A DNA stretch of 64,000 bases from Clitoria ternatea (Eukaryota; Streptophyta; Magnoliopsida; Fabales; Fabaceae), in NCBI GenBank assembly GCA_037962975.1, contig CM075675.1, positions 104,817,218 through 104,881,217 on the forward strand, read 5' to 3'. A program made the position numbers and the translations under genes. Shown here piece by piece: positions 1 to 12,215 of the stretch (its first letter is position 1; each line of letters begins with the position of its first letter). Under the pieces are notes generated by a model, which was not told where the DNA came from, made no database searches, and worked only from the letters and a program-made list of their open reading frames with translations.

Positions 1-5
1 AACAC

Positions 6-2857
6 ATGCGTTGGCATGCTCTGAACCGAACACAAGAGGGGTTTCTTTGCCATCCTTCCGACGGGAAAGCATGGAAGTGTTTGGATGAGCTATATCCGGA
101 CTTTTCTGGCGAGCCGCGAAATGTAAGACTTGGCTTATGTACTGATGGGTTTAACCCTTTCGGTCAATACGGAAGGGCTTACTCTTGTTGGCCAGTCATC
201 CTGACCCCATACAATCTGCCGCCTGATATGTGTATGAAGAGGGAGGTCATGTTTCTATCTATACTGGTTCCAGGACCCAAAAATCCAAAGGCGAACATAG
301 ACGTGTTTTTGCAACCGTTGGTTGAAGAGTTATCACAGTTATGGGATGTCGGGGTAATGACATACGATGTGTCTTTGAAGAACAACTTTATGATGCGTGC
401 TGTTTTGATGTGGACTATTAACGACTTCCCGGCCTATGGTATGCTTTCTGGATGGTCCACGTCTGGGAAGCTTGCTTGCCCTGTATGCATGGAACATACC
501 GGGGGGGAATCACTCCCTGTTAGTGGCAAGACAAGTTTCTTTGACTGTCATAGAAAGTTTCTACCGTTGGATCACCCGTTTAGGAGGAACAAAACCGCTT
601 TTAAGAAGAACAAGGTTGTTAATGAACCTCCACCCCGTAGGCTATCTGGTGCACGGGTTTGGCAGAGGGTCGAAGAGTATCCTTACATCTGGGACAAGAG
701 TGTTAAGGAGTTTGCGGGTTACGGTAAGGAACACCACTGGGTGAAGCAGAGTGTGTTGTGGGATTTGCCATATTGGAAAGACTTGTTGTTAAGACACAAC
801 ATTGATGTGATGCACACTGAACGTAATGTTTTCATGAATATTTTTGACACTGTTATGGACATCAAAGGGAGAACAAAGGACAACGAGAAGAGTCGTCTAG
901 ACCTTCCGATTTGGTGTTCTAGGAAGGAGTTGGAGTTGAGGGATGCGGGACGTGGAAGAATGTTTAAACCCCATGCAAAATATGCTTTAACTAGACCACA
1001 ACAGATTGCTGTGTGCATTTGGATGAATGGGTTGACCCTGCCTGACGGATTCGCTTCTAACTTGAGTAGATGTGTCGACGTGAAGGAGGGCAGGGTGTTT
1101 GGCATGAAAAGTCATGATTGCCATGTGTTTATGCAACAACTACTCCCGTACGCGTTTCATGCCTTACCGAAGCCTATTTGGAAACCGTTAGTGGAGTTGA
1201 GTCACTTCTTTAAGGAGTTGACGGCTACTTCGTTGAGTGTGGAGAAACTTGTGAAGATGGAAGAAACTATCCCGGTATTGATTTGTAAGTTGGAGCAGAT
1301 TTTCCCACCAAGTTTTTTTGACTCCATGGAGCATTTGCCTATCCATCTACCGTACGAGGCCTTGGTTGGTGGCCCAGTGCAGTATCGTTGGATGTATCCA
1401 TTCGAAAGGTGAATGCTTGGTGAACTCTTTAATTTACTTGCAAATCGTGCTTATAATAGTATTTTCTAACTTAACACCATCTTGTTAATGATGTTGAAGA
1501 TTCTTACGCTCTTTAAAAGATAAAGTGTCGAACAAAGCCTGCGTTGAAGCTTCAATTTGTGAGGCATACTTAGTCGAAGAAATGACAACCTTTGCTTCTT
1601 TCTATTTTCCAACGGAGATAGAAACTAGAATGAGTAGAATTCCCCGCAATCTTGGGGTAGCCAGCCGCACAGGGTTTGATGAACAAACGTCGATTTTCAA
1701 CTATCCTGGTCACCCGGGGGGCAGGCTCACAAAATGTTACATTGATGAGAAAGATCGAAAGGCGGCTCACTTGTACATTCTTCTCAATTGCCCAGAAGTG
1801 GAACCCTTTATTGAGTAAGTCATAGAAGTTATATTATACATTCTTAACGTAGCTTTTATATTAAACTTATTTGTTTCTTTCAATAGCTTATACACAGATA
1901 TGCTAAAACTTGAGCAAAATGATTTAACTGATGACTAAATTCATAGTGAGGTGTCATCCAAGTTCGTTGGTTGGTTCGCGCAACATGTAAGACCCGTATT
2001 CTAAGTGTTTTTAAGCCTATTTGCTTCTAACTCCCGTCAATATGGTAACAATGACCTACTTCTTATGTTGTACATAGATACAAGACCCTAACAACCATAT
2101 TGAAGATTCTTTACTCCAAGCCCTTTCTTGGGGGCCGGTGAAGACTGTTAAAAAATGGCCTATTTACTACGTAAATGGCTACAAGTTTAATATTCTTCAA
2201 TGGAGTGAAGGGATGCGCACCCATAACTACGGGGTTTGTGTTAAAGGCACCGCCGGTCAGTTGGAAGAAGACTTTTATGGAGTGCTGACGGAGATTGTTG
2301 AAGTTTCATTCTCTGGACGACTAAGAAGAGATATTGTTCTATTCAAATGTGATTGGTTCGACAACACAATCGGTGTTGGAACCAAGGTTGACAACAACTA
2401 CGGCTTAGTTGAGGTCAAGAAGAATGGTAGATATAAAGGGTTTGATCCCTTCATTTTTGCCCAACAAGCTGAGCAAGTTTATTACACCGACTTCCCGGGA
2501 GGACATCGGGACTGGTATGCAGTAATCAAGGCCAAGGCCCGAAGTCAGATCACTGACAATGTCTCCGAGGAGGTTGATGACGCTTATCAGCTTGCACCAC
2601 ACGAGCTCAACGATGCCTCTTTGTTGTTCAACATTGATCCAGTCATAATGGATGAGACACTCGCCACTACGGGGGGTGAACACATTGACAAAGACCTTGT
2701 CTCTCGATCAAAACGGTCTAGGGCTGATTTGGATACTGATGAACTTGTTCAAACAGATTACCACAGTGACACTGAAACTGAGGGGGAATTTGAAACTGAA
2801 ACAGACACAGAGTATGTAGTTGTTAAACATATATGCATAGGTTTATATATATCCTGA
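6..2857 (+). CDS. tnp2-type CACTA transposase (5' partial, one premature stop)
   Basis: This encodes the catalytic transposase (TNPD-like) that cuts and rejoins the element ends in the nucleus. My exon model is 6-1408, 1500-1814, 1887-1986 and 2078 to a stop at 2855-2857; all junctions have GT/AG and keep frame. Exon 1 carries the Transposase_21/tnp2 region (about residues 1-300, e.g. HNIDVMHTERNV) and then a DUF4218-like region ending LPIHLPYEALVGG and YPFER. Exon 2 continues it (KVSNKACVEASICEAYL). Exon 4 holds a DUF4216-like domain (LFKCDWFDN). The protein starts before the window, so the Met at 6 is internal. One in-frame TAA at 1936-1938 interrupts the third exon; otherwise the frame is open. 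The stop overlies or lies close to the next gene, and splicing from 2811 to 2892 would end this protein at once, which suggests alternative splicing between the two element genes. Confidence 0.8.
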
Positions 2858-2891
2858 GACTAACCTTTTTTGTTCATTATTTTATCCACAG

Positions 2892-4688
2892 ATGACGGGA
2901 CGTCGACTGCCCTTCAGTAGGGGTGGTGGGTCCAGGACCCCGGCTTCCCGTCTGGGGACTCCTACCCCAGGGCAGGAGACCACTCCATCACCACCACAGC
3001 GGACCACTCCATCACCACTACAGCAGACCACTCCATCACCACCACCACAGCAGACCACCCCATCACCCCCACAGCTGACCACCCCAGAGCAGACTCCTGG
3101 AGTTGGTGGCTTGGAGGACCATGGCCATCAGGCGACCCCACCTCCGGCATCCCCTCTGCCCATGTTGGTACCCGTGCCGGCCGGAGACGAGTAAGTGACT
3201 AAACCTCAAATACTTTTATGTTATTTGTATGACACTTTATATTAAACTTTAGTAGAAAGACTTGTTGGTTTATTGGATGTTACTTTAATTAGTACTTGTA
3301 TAGATTGAATTGTACTGGGCACTCTTCTGTTTGTAACAGGGTAACTATGTAAACTTGGAAATGTTACATTTACAGGGGAGACTCTGCCGAAATTTTGGGT
3401 GTCTCCCTAGATTGTGTGTTGTTTTACTCCTAACATAATTGTTGTCATTACAGCTTTGTTGATAGTAGTCGCACTACCAAAGCGATTACTAAGGTTTTGA
3501 AGGCCCAGTGGGATGGTCCATATATATCTTGGACAGATGCTGGGAAGGTTGTGCAAGATAGGTGGTTTGACACCTTCTCGGTAAGTTCCTAGCTCATTTA
3601 TTGTGACTTGATTTGTAAAATAGACCTGTTATTAATTTTGATTTCTCAATTCATTTTACAGCGTGATTACCAGTGGGCGGAGGGTATGATTGATGAGATT
3701 AGGAAGGTCTTTGCCACAAAGACCTCCAAAATCATCAAGAGTACCCTTTGGAAGGTGAGGGACAAGGGTGAGCGCCCTCGTTGGATCCCGGAGGACCATT
3801 GGGACGGGATGGTCCAGAAGTGGGGCGGGGTCCCATTCCAGCAGGCGAGTGCTCGGAATAGGGCCAACAGAGCCGCCGATGCTGCAGCCTCGGTTTACAC
3901 TGGGGGTAGCATTTCAACCCTCGAGCACAAGAAAAGATTTGTAAGTATATTTATGTTAAACATTTCTATTATCATTCGTCTTACATGTTTACAAATAATA
4001 ATCTCAATGTTTTTTGTCCACCACAGGAGCAGAGGGAGCACCGGGAGCCTTCTTTGTTTGAGGTCATGCAAATGACCAAGAAGAACAAAGCCGGTGCATG
4101 GGTAAACCAGAAGACTACGGAGCTAGCGGTATTTACTTTTAACTGACATATGCTTATAATTTACAAATCAACTTACTAATCCTATCGTTGTTTTTGAATT
4201 TACAGGAGGCGTATCAGGCCAGGAGGGCCGAGAAGGAGGCGGACCTGGTGGCTTCCACTCCTGAAGGGGAGGTTCCTCCCACCCTATCTTGTTCTGACGA
4301 CAACGCCATCTATATGGAGGCTGTTGGCGGTGTGAACAAGAAAGGGAGGGTGTTTGGATTGGGTGGCGTCGGCACGCAGCTGGCGAAAAAGGGGAAGACC
4401 CCTTCCTCTTCGTCTTCCTCTGGTCTTCCGACTGAGGTCGTTCAGGTAATTCAAAACCTGAACGATGAGCTACAGGAGGAGCGACGTCAGAGGCAGTTGC
4501 TGTTGGAGCGGCACGAGGCGGACCGACAGAAGGCCGAGGCGGACCGACAGCGGGCCGAGGAGCAGCACGCCGAGACTCGTTGGCAACTTGCTCAGCAGCA
4601 GGAGCTACTGATGCAGTTGATGGCGAGGCTACCTCCCCCCACTTCCCAGGCGCCCCCACCACCACCCCAGGATCCCCCACCACCTTGA
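2892..4688 (+). CDS. Transposase_24 (Ptta/En/Spm) TNPA-like protein
   Basis: This is the second CACTA element gene. TNPA-type proteins bind the subterminal repeats and bring the ends together with the transposase. The exon model is 2892-3190, 3454-3580, 3662-3940, 4027-4128 and 4206-4688; every intron is GT...AG and the joined frame is open for 429 residues. The N-terminus (about 1-100) is low-complexity Thr/Pro/Ser-rich with repeated TTPSPP blocks. The middle (about 100-265) matches the plant Ptta/En/Spm family (AQWDGPYISWTDAG, WDGMVQKWGG). The C-terminus is a charged coiled coil (HEADRQKAEADRQRAEEQ) ending in a polyproline tail. The ATG follows an acceptor at 2890-2891. No lesion is visible, unlike the transposase upstream, so this gene may still be able to make protein. 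Confidence 0.8.
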
Positions 4689-5033
4689 TTGTAGTTCTTT
4701 TATTTATACACATTGTATATTTGATTTTTAGTTATGTTATATTTTCATTCAGTATTTAGTTTGTCATTCTTTATTTATTATGTCAATATTTAATGGTAAT
4801 TACATTCAAATCACAAAGCCTTTCTACCTATCATTAATAATTCAACCTATTTCATAAATTAATTTAATCTATTATTTTGTTTTTAACAATAATTCATTAC
4901 TTCAAAAAAATTATTTTAATTTAATTATAAAATTTTATCAGCCAATACAAAATACAAAATGTTAAGATATTTTTAAAGCTAAATTAACAAAACCAGTCAA
5001 TATTGGATCAATTTTAAAAAAATTTAAAAATTC

Positions 5034-5577
5034 TCTTTAGCGACGGTACCCGTCCGTCGCTGACTTATTAACACTAGCGACGGACGTTGTGGTCGCTACC
5101 TGACAACCACTAGCGACGGGAAGCCTTGGTCGCTAAATCGCAACCACTAGCGACGGAAGTTGTGGTCGCGACCTGACAACCACTAGCGACGGGACGCCTT
5201 GGTCGCTACGTCGCAACCACTAGCGACGGAAAGGTGTGGTCGCGACCTGACAACCACTAGCGACGGAATGTATTGGTCGCTGTATCACTACCTCTAGCGA
5301 CGGCACGGGGTGGTCGCTGGTGTCTATTAGTAGCGACGGGGTCCCGAGGTCGCTGTATGGCAACACTTAGCGACGGCAACAGTTATTGGGCAGGGACGAT
5401 TTTAGCGACGGGCTTACGCCGTCAATAAGTTAGCGACGGCATGTATGTGGTCGCTGATGTGTTTTCGACGAGGGTTTTAGCGACGCCAACTTTCCCGTCT
5501 GTGACGCCGTCGCTAATTGTTTTAGCGACGGGAATTCCATTGATTAGCGACCAATTATGTCCGTCGCTAACAGTTGT
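5034..5577. repeat. CACTA subterminal TAGCGACGG repeat array
   Basis: About 15 copies of TAGCGACGG, most followed 8-16 bases later by the inverse GGTCGCTA, recur at irregular 25-60 bp spacing. Each pair could fold into a small hairpin. Such arrays at CACTA ends are binding sites for the TNPA-type protein; the neighbouring Transposase_24 gene is the likely partner. Some copies carry CG-to-CA or other changes (for example TAGCGACGC near 5479). Confidence 0.85.
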
Positions 5578-5585
5578 TTTTTTAA

Positions 5586-6881
5586 ATGGCAATCTGAACA
5601 AAGATGATTTATGTATTGATATGATGATTGTTAGGACTGAATATAAGAATTGAGTATGTCGTGGTAAATCTAGTTCAATATCATCCATTTAACATATATA
5701 TATTCACACCTAAGTGTTGTTGTTTTTTAGTAGACTTGGACCAAGGTGAGGAATGGTGAAAGGTCATCAAGCCTTTGATGAAGTTTAATTACAAAAAAGT
5801 ATAGTACATATGTGTGTGTGTATATATATATATTGTGAATATTTGTATAGTTTGATATTTTGTGCCTTGGCCAGCTCTTGATGTGTACATATACACTTTT
5901 TATAATGGATTAGGTAGCTAACAACCTCACTAGAGGTTTAGAATTAATTTTTGACATACACTTGTGAGTTTTGATGATGTTGAGATGATGATTTAGAGTT
6001 GGAACAGGCATGGATAAATCCATGGTGAATGAAATGATGTTGAAGTACGCCCAAGAATTTTCATATATTGCATATACTAGTAAATTGATGTGATGGGTAG
6101 GAAATTATGGTTATCGTATTGCATATGAGATGCTTTGGATAAGATTGGAATGGTTTGGTAGCATTAGACTTGGCAATTAGCATGTAGAACCATTGATATT
6201 TATGTGTTATTGGGAAATGAATAGGTTAAAATGGGATCCGTGAGGTTCTGGAACCTTTAGGTAGGATCAATAACTTGTATTTGGTATTTAGAATACGTGT
6301 GGAACAATTTGGATAGAGATTGATAGATTAAGCCAAGGAGAAATGGCCCAAGTTGGCCGAATTGCATTTTAGTGCATAACTTGCTCAATTTTAAGAATTT
6401 TAGAGCGTGACTTGTTGCCACATATTAGAGATGATATAAATTAGGTGAAGTCAAGGTTTGGTGGTGTTCGATGGTTAAATAAGCAAGATATGGTGTAGGG
6501 AAGTTGGCCTGGGGCTAACTGCTGCTAATCTCGCTCAAGTGTGTCCCCTTCCCCGCTTGAGCAAAAGTTTGGCTGAATTGGGAATTGGCCTCTGGGTGAC
6601 TCTCGCTCAAGCGAAATTTAGAGGACGATCCACCTTGAACCTAGAGGAATTATGCTCAAGCGAGGATACTCCCACTTGAGCGAGACTCAGTTGGTTTGGG
6701 CAAGCCTGTTGAAATAAGAGAGAAAAAGTTTCTCACCATTTTTATTTAATTGAGCATTAGGTGCGAGTAAGCGATTATTGTGTAATATGACTTGTTGTCA
6801 TATCTATTTGTATGATGTCATAATTGATTAATATACGTTGAGAATATATTAAATTGACAAATGCATGGTTGGTAAATGATA
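5586..6881. other. Non-coding stretch with CTCAAGCGAG motifs
   Basis: No supportable gene. A TG/TA microsatellite lies near 5811-5832. Between about 6525 and 6695 the motif CTCGCTCAAGCGAG and its inverse occur several times. 6715-6765 resembles the ends of the two gag repeat units downstream (AGAGAAAAAG...TTTATTTAATTGAG), so this is probably a more diverged piece of the same gypsy family. Confidence 0.5.
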
Positions 6882-6950
6882 AATTGTGAATTATTTCATA
6901 TTTATCCTTAGAAATATATTGAGGTTTCGTGTTAATTTCAGGATAGGATA

Positions 6951-7862
6951 TGGCTGGTCGTTAGGGCATGGATGCTATGGCGACAACATTCCAACGCTTT
7001 GCTGATATACTCGAGAGGCAAGCACAGCCTCAGGCCCAAGACCACTTAGGCTTAGAGCACTTTCTGAAGCGGAAATCAAACGAATTCCATGGAGGTTCAA
7101 CCCTAAACCAGCTTATGCTTGGATTCAGGACTTGGAGTGCATCTTTAGTAGCCTTCAATGTACTGAGGCACAGAAGGTTGAATATGTTGTCTATATGCTC
7201 CGCAATGAAGTGGAAAACTAGTAGAAGCTAACAAAGACGAGAACAATTGTGGCTAGTACCCATTTGATCTGGGAAAACTTCAAAGCTTGTTTTTTGTAGA
7301 AGTATTTTCCAGATATTGTGAGGAGCCTAAAAGAGCTAGAGTTTATAGAACTCAAGCAGGACTTTATGACTGTGGAAGAGTATGTAACAAAATTTGAGGA
7401 GTTGTGTTTATTCTATCCCTCTTTTCACCAGGCAGGGATCGAGGGTTCCAAGCGTATCAAATTTGAGAGTGGTTTGAGGCTTGAGATAAAGAAGGATTTC
7501 AGGCATTAATAGATCCGGAACTTCCCGACTCTGGTGAACAAATGCAGAATATTTGAGGAGGATGACAAGGGCCATATGGGCCAAAGCAGCAAAAGTGATT
7601 CTTCTTTGAAGCCTTAGTAGTCTAGCTTCAAGAAGCAAAGCCATTCTAATATAAGTGGATCGTCCTCTAAACCAAGAGGGCATGGTGGCCGTGGTGGTCT
7701 TTCTGGTGGTCGTCCTAAGAACGACAAATGCTTTAAATATGGTGGAGACCACTTTGCCTGAAATTGTGATAGAAATGAGATGGTATGTTTTCAGTGCAAT
7801 GAGAAGCGGCATATTCGCTCAAACGAGACATCCTCACTCAAGCGAGCAAGTCCATTCAAATA
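6951..7862 (+). pseudogene. Ty3/gypsy gag pseudogene, copy A
   Basis: Reading through stops and frame changes gives a gypsy capsid polyprotein: FADILERQAQPQ near the start, then FHGG, a YFPD-like core, LEFIELKQDFMTVEEYV (7330-7386), EELCLFYPSF and a degraded zinc knuckle CFKYGGDHFA.NC (about 7731-7770) followed by MVCFQCNEKRHI. Stops include one right after the initial MAGR (6963-6965), one near 7228 and two near 7510 and 7616. No protease or reverse transcriptase follows. It cannot encode a working Gag; the same stops are in copy B, so decay came before duplication. Confidence 0.75.
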
Positions 7863-7973
7863 AGAGAAAAAGAAAACTCACTATTTTTATTTAATTGAGT
7901 ATTAAATTATGAATTATTTCATATTTATCCTTAGAAATATATTGAGGTTTCGTGTTAATTTCAGGATAGGATA

Positions 7974-8885
7974 TGGCTGGTCGTTAGGGCATGGATGCTA
8001 TGGCGACAACATTCCAACGCTTTGCTGATATACTCGAGAGGCAAGCACAGCCTCAGTCCCAAGACCACTTAGGCTTAGAGCACTTTCTGAAGCGGAAATC
8101 AAACGAATTCCATGGAGGTTTAACCCTAAACCAGCTTATGCTTGGATTCAGGACTTGGAGTGCATCTTTAGTAGCCTTCAATGTACTGAGGCACAAAAGG
8201 TTGAATATGTTGTCTATATGCTCCGCAATGAAGTGGAAAACTAGTAGAAGCTAACAAAGACGAGAACAATTGTGGCTAGTACCCATTTGATCTGGGAAAA
8301 CTTCAAAGCTTGTTTTCTGTAGAAGTATTTTCCAGATATTGTGAGGAGCCTAAAAGAGCTAGAGTTTATAGAACTCAAGCAGGACTCTATGACTGTGGAA
8401 GAGTATGTAACAAAATTTGAGGAGTTGTGTTTATTCTATCCCTCTTTTCACCAGGCAGGGATCGAGGGTTCCAAGCGTATCAAATTTGAGAGTGGTTTGA
8501 GGCTTGAGATAAAGAAGGATTTCAGGCATCAATAGATCTGGAACTTCCCGACTCTGGTGAACAAATGCAGAATATTTGAGGAGGATGACAAGGGCCACAT
8601 GGGCCAAAGCAGCAAAAGTGATTCTTCTTTGAAGCCTTAGTAGTCTAGCTTCAAGAAGCAAAGCCATTCTAATATAAGTGGATCGTCCTCTAAACCAAGA
8701 GGGCATGGTGGCCGTGGTGGTCTTTCTGGTGGTCGTCCTAAGAACGACAAGTGCTTTAAATATGGCGGAGACCACTTTGCCTGAAATTGTGATAGAAATG
8801 AGATGGTATGTTTTCAGTGCAATGAGAAGCGGCACATTCGCTCAAACGAGACATCCTCACTCAAGCGAGCAAGTCCATTCAAATA
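7974..8885 (+). pseudogene. Ty3/gypsy gag pseudogene, copy B
   Basis: Second copy of the gag pseudogene, shifted by exactly 1,023 bases from copy A and sharing its early stops (after MAGR, in the core and after the ERRD-like region). It differs by a handful of point changes, such as TTT versus TCT in LKQDSMTVEEYV. The zinc-knuckle remnant is at about 8754-8793. It ends in the same CTCAAGCGAG-containing tail. Not functional. Confidence 0.75.
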
Positions 8886-8927
8886 AGAGAAAAAGAAAAC
8901 TCACTATTTTTATTTAATTGAGTATTA

Positions 8928-10439
8928 AATACTCATATTTTTATATTTTAATATATACTGACTTTCCACATTCCAAAAATTTATTTCTATTCATATTTGA
9001 AACTTAAATTAATTAAATTACACTTAATGAACAACCTAAAAAAATTACATGATTGAATAGTTAATTTAATTTCTCAATAGATTATTACGATTTATTATTT
9101 AATATTTATTTTTCTGTTACAAATTAATGTCCAATTAGTTATTAAGTGTGTGCGTGTGTTTTAACTTTTCATTTAAATATCATTTTGAAACCATTTAATT
9201 CTCATACCAGTGAATTAGAAATAAATGTCATAAACATAAAAAGTTAACAGAAAAATTAATTTAAATTTAAAATATTAAAAATTTAAAATTATTAGAAGAA
9301 AAAGAAAGTCAGAAGAACATTATAAATCACTCATCATGATTACAAATTACTAATTACTAATTAAGAAGAAAAATGTAATAAAAGCAACCAATAAACAGAA
9401 AAAAAGCTTGATATCAACTATCATTAGGGTTTAATTAAAATTTAAATCAATTAAACTATTTCAAAATTTAATATGATATTTGAATTCAAATTTCAGAATA
9501 TACATAAAAATATTTAATTCATATAATTAGAGATTAACGGAAAATATCTTAAAAGATTCACTTGATATCAATTATCATATGCGCAATTCAATTTAAATTT
9601 ATAATATCTATTTAAGTTTAGAAAACCATCAGAAGCAAAAAAAATGTTAGAACATTGGAAAAATTAATCATTGTTATTACTATTTAAGTAGAAATATATA
9701 AATGGAATAAACCAACAATTTTAAAAAATTAATTTAATTCTTAAAATCAGCAATAAAAAAGTCAGAATATTAAACAAATTAATCACCATAATTACAAATA
9801 AAATGAAAATAAATGAAATAAACAAAAACAATTAATAATAGATAAAGAAAAAAATATCAGTTATCATTTATGTGATTTAATTAAAATTAAAATCAATTAA
9901 GAAATATTATTCTTTATAATAATATTTGAATTCAATCATTAAAATATAATTGAATCAATTTAAATTTTGAGTATGATATTTTTCACATAGTCTTTCAACT
10001 AATATAATGTAGAATATGTAGAATGTTATTGTGATTGTAAATTACACTTAAATCAATTAACAGTATCAATGCACTTCATGTTTCAATAATACTTTGTGTG
10101 TTTAAAAAATTATTTGTGTTAAAAAATATTTCAAAAGTTTAAACTAATGCTTTAAATTTGAAATAATCTATATTAAATGTTTAAAAATATATTTAAATTA
10201 TTGATTTAAGTTAAATTAAGTAATATCTTGTAATTTTGTTAATAGATTGTTTCAAATTATTGTAATTTATATGCATTTATCATAAGGTTTGAATTCAAAT
10301 ATTTTTGAAGCGTATTAAATTTTTTTAATTCAATTTATATTAATAATTACTTTGTTATAAACTTAATATTGATTTGATGTAATGTTTATCTGGATATATA
10401 TTTATCATACATTATATCATATTAATGTTATATTGATGT
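8928..10439. other. AT-rich stretch without recognisable genes
   Basis: Very AT-rich sequence with many A/T runs and no open frame of note on either strand. I recognise no coding, RNA or element terminus here. Confidence 0.6.
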
Positions 10440-11300
10440 GAGGGCAGAGGCATTGTATGTGTGGAGAAGTAAGCTCGAGAGAGTTTGGAAGATGGCCCGT
10501 TAAAGAATAATGGGAACCCTAACAGGTATATAATCAACTAGTGGTCATGGTCCCTAAGACGTCAAATCAAAAACGACTTTTTCTCTGCCCTATCAAAGGA
10601 GAAATATCAAGTCCTGTTGAGGAATCCGGCCAGTGATTTGGCTGAGGAAGATCATAGCACCAATAAACCATTCCCCTACAATCTTCAGCCAACGTCAATG
10701 GATCCAGGTGATCCGGTCTCGATAGGCACATTGGCAAGAGGGTAATTTCATCTGATCTCACTCGCTAACCGGTGTTGCAGGTAAACCTCCGGACTGTAAG
10801 TCCGTATTAGATATCTTTCTATACCGGAAGTCCAGGTCAACACCATGCATGCCCGAAAGCATCCATGTCACCTGACAAATAGTACAAGGTACAGGTACGA
10901 GGGAACGTTCGTAGGAGACGCGGAGGCACCCGCTCCGTGTGTTAGAATTGTACAGGAACAATGTACGATTGGTCCCCTAACCCTAAAGGACTCTTTATTT
11001 TCCGCATGCACATATATAAATACCAACATTTTCATAACTTTGGTACGTTAGACTCATTCTCAAACTTACACCCTAGAAACCTTGAATTCTTTTTCTGGTT
11101 ACTGACTAGAGCGTCGGAGAATCTTTGCAGGTGACACCACCTTTGCCCCTCATCAACGTGAAAACTTGGTGTCAAGGATCTCCAGGACACTAAGACCTTT
11201 ATTTCCCACTGAGATAAAGGACACAATACTGGATACCCACTGTATCGGTGTATAAATCACTTAGAGTAGAGAACATTTGTGGCTGGTCCCACACCGAATC
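10440..11300 (+). mobile_element. Worn Tat/Ogre-like Ty3/gypsy LTR and leader remnant
   Basis: A region of higher GC than its surroundings. It has a TATA box in ACATATATAAATACC (11010-11024) followed about 90 bases later by GAGCGTCGGAG...CTTTGCAGGT (about 11109-11132), a combination typical of Tat-clade LTRs. ACATTTGTGGCTGGTCCCAC at about 11274-11293 looks like a decayed leader or primer-site region. No paired LTR is seen, so this is a fragment. The left border is uncertain. Confidence 0.45.
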
Positions 11301-11841
11301 CTTGACCCCGGTTCAAACTTATTCACCAGGTGATTTTATAATATTCCTTTTATTCAATAATCTAACGTAATGGTTCTTAAGTTTTATTTTGAATTCCATA
11401 AAGATCATTCAGTAACTTTTTCCAACACAAAGGGGTTTTAGTGCCAAGAAAAAGGGGTAGGAACTTGAGCTAAGGAAGATGATAACAACATAACGAAGAA
11501 GATAAGGAAGAAACTGAAGTTGCATATGTAAGTATGCAAAGTAGTTTTGATGAATGACAAAGTATTCATGATGATGATGAAATGGCAAAGGTTCTGAAAC
11601 AAGAAGGTTCAAGCACAAGGACAATGGCTAAGAACAAAGAGATGAAGATGCCTCACAAAGAGTTAAGGAAACATGAGCTATGGAAGACAAGTTTGATGAC
11701 ATGAACTAAATCATGAAGAACAAGCTCATAAGCTGAAGAAGAATCAAGGAAACAAGCATAAGTATCAAAGGAATAAGCCATGGGTCAATACATATCAAGA
11801 ACATATCAAAGACCTTGAAGAATTGTATCAGGTACATGTCC

Positions 11842-12215
11842 TAATCGATTACCACACTGGAATAATCGATTACCATCACTTTGTTTATGGTATAATCGAT
11901 TACAATAAGAAGGACAATCGATTGCAAGGGTTCTGGAATATATCTAATCGATTACAAGGGAGAATTTAATCGATTACTGAGCTTCTGTTTTGTTCATAAT
12001 CGATTGCACAAGTACCTAATCGATTACCATGCTGCGAGACACAAGTAAGAGCATCAGGTATCATTCATAATCGATTACAAGGAAAGGAATAATCGATTAG
12101 AAGGGTTCTGTTTCATATCTAATCGATTACAGCAGAAATGCTAATCGATTACCTGCTGCATAATACTGAAGATTTCAAACTCTAATCGATTATAGCTCGA
12201 AGGATAATCGATTAC
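11842..12215. repeat. AATCGATT repeat cluster in U3
   Basis: Fourteen copies of AATCGATT, mostly as TAATCGATTAC, at about 18-45 bp spacing. The core is palindromic. The cluster lies 130-500 bp upstream of the TATA box, where an enhancer would sit. The other LTR has the same set at 18453-18826 with a few point changes. A protein-binding role is inference. Confidence 0.85.

Larger units (their letters stand above)
1..5585 (+). mobile_element. CACTA (En/Spm-like) DNA transposon, right-hand part
   Basis: Two element genes in the usual order (tnp2-type transposase, then a Transposase_24/TNPA-like gene) are followed by a dense subterminal array of TAGCGACGG motifs, the layout of plant CACTA transposons. 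The left end lies outside the window. The right terminus should read TAGTG. The last motif (CCGTCGCTAA at about 5562-5571) is followed by AGTTG and a T run, but I do not see a clean TAGTG or a 3-bp target duplication, so the right border is approximate. The stretch 4689-5033 between the second gene and the array is AT-rich non-coding sequence. Confidence 0.85.
6882..8927 (+). repeat. 1,023-bp tandem duplication of gypsy gag sequence
   Basis: 6882-7904 and 7905-8927 are near-identical head-to-tail copies with a constant offset of 1,023 bases and only a small number of substitutions. The unit runs from AAATTRTGAATTATTTCATA to TTTATTTAATTGAGTATT. It contains the decayed gag described separately. 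Nothing at the junction resembles a target duplication, so unequal exchange or replication slippage is more likely than two insertions. Confidence 0.9.

Noticed and set aside
5034..5577. CRISPR-like regular repeats
   Set aside because: Spacing is irregular, units are inverted pairs, the genome is a plant's, and the site is a CACTA end.
7408..8835. Paired 134-codon minus-strand frames over the gag duplication
   Set aside because: They are shadows of the sense gag pseudogene and are duplicated with it.
11842..12215. AATCGATT cluster as a CRISPR or satellite array
   Set aside because: Short palindromic cores at irregular spacing inside an LTR, present once per LTR.
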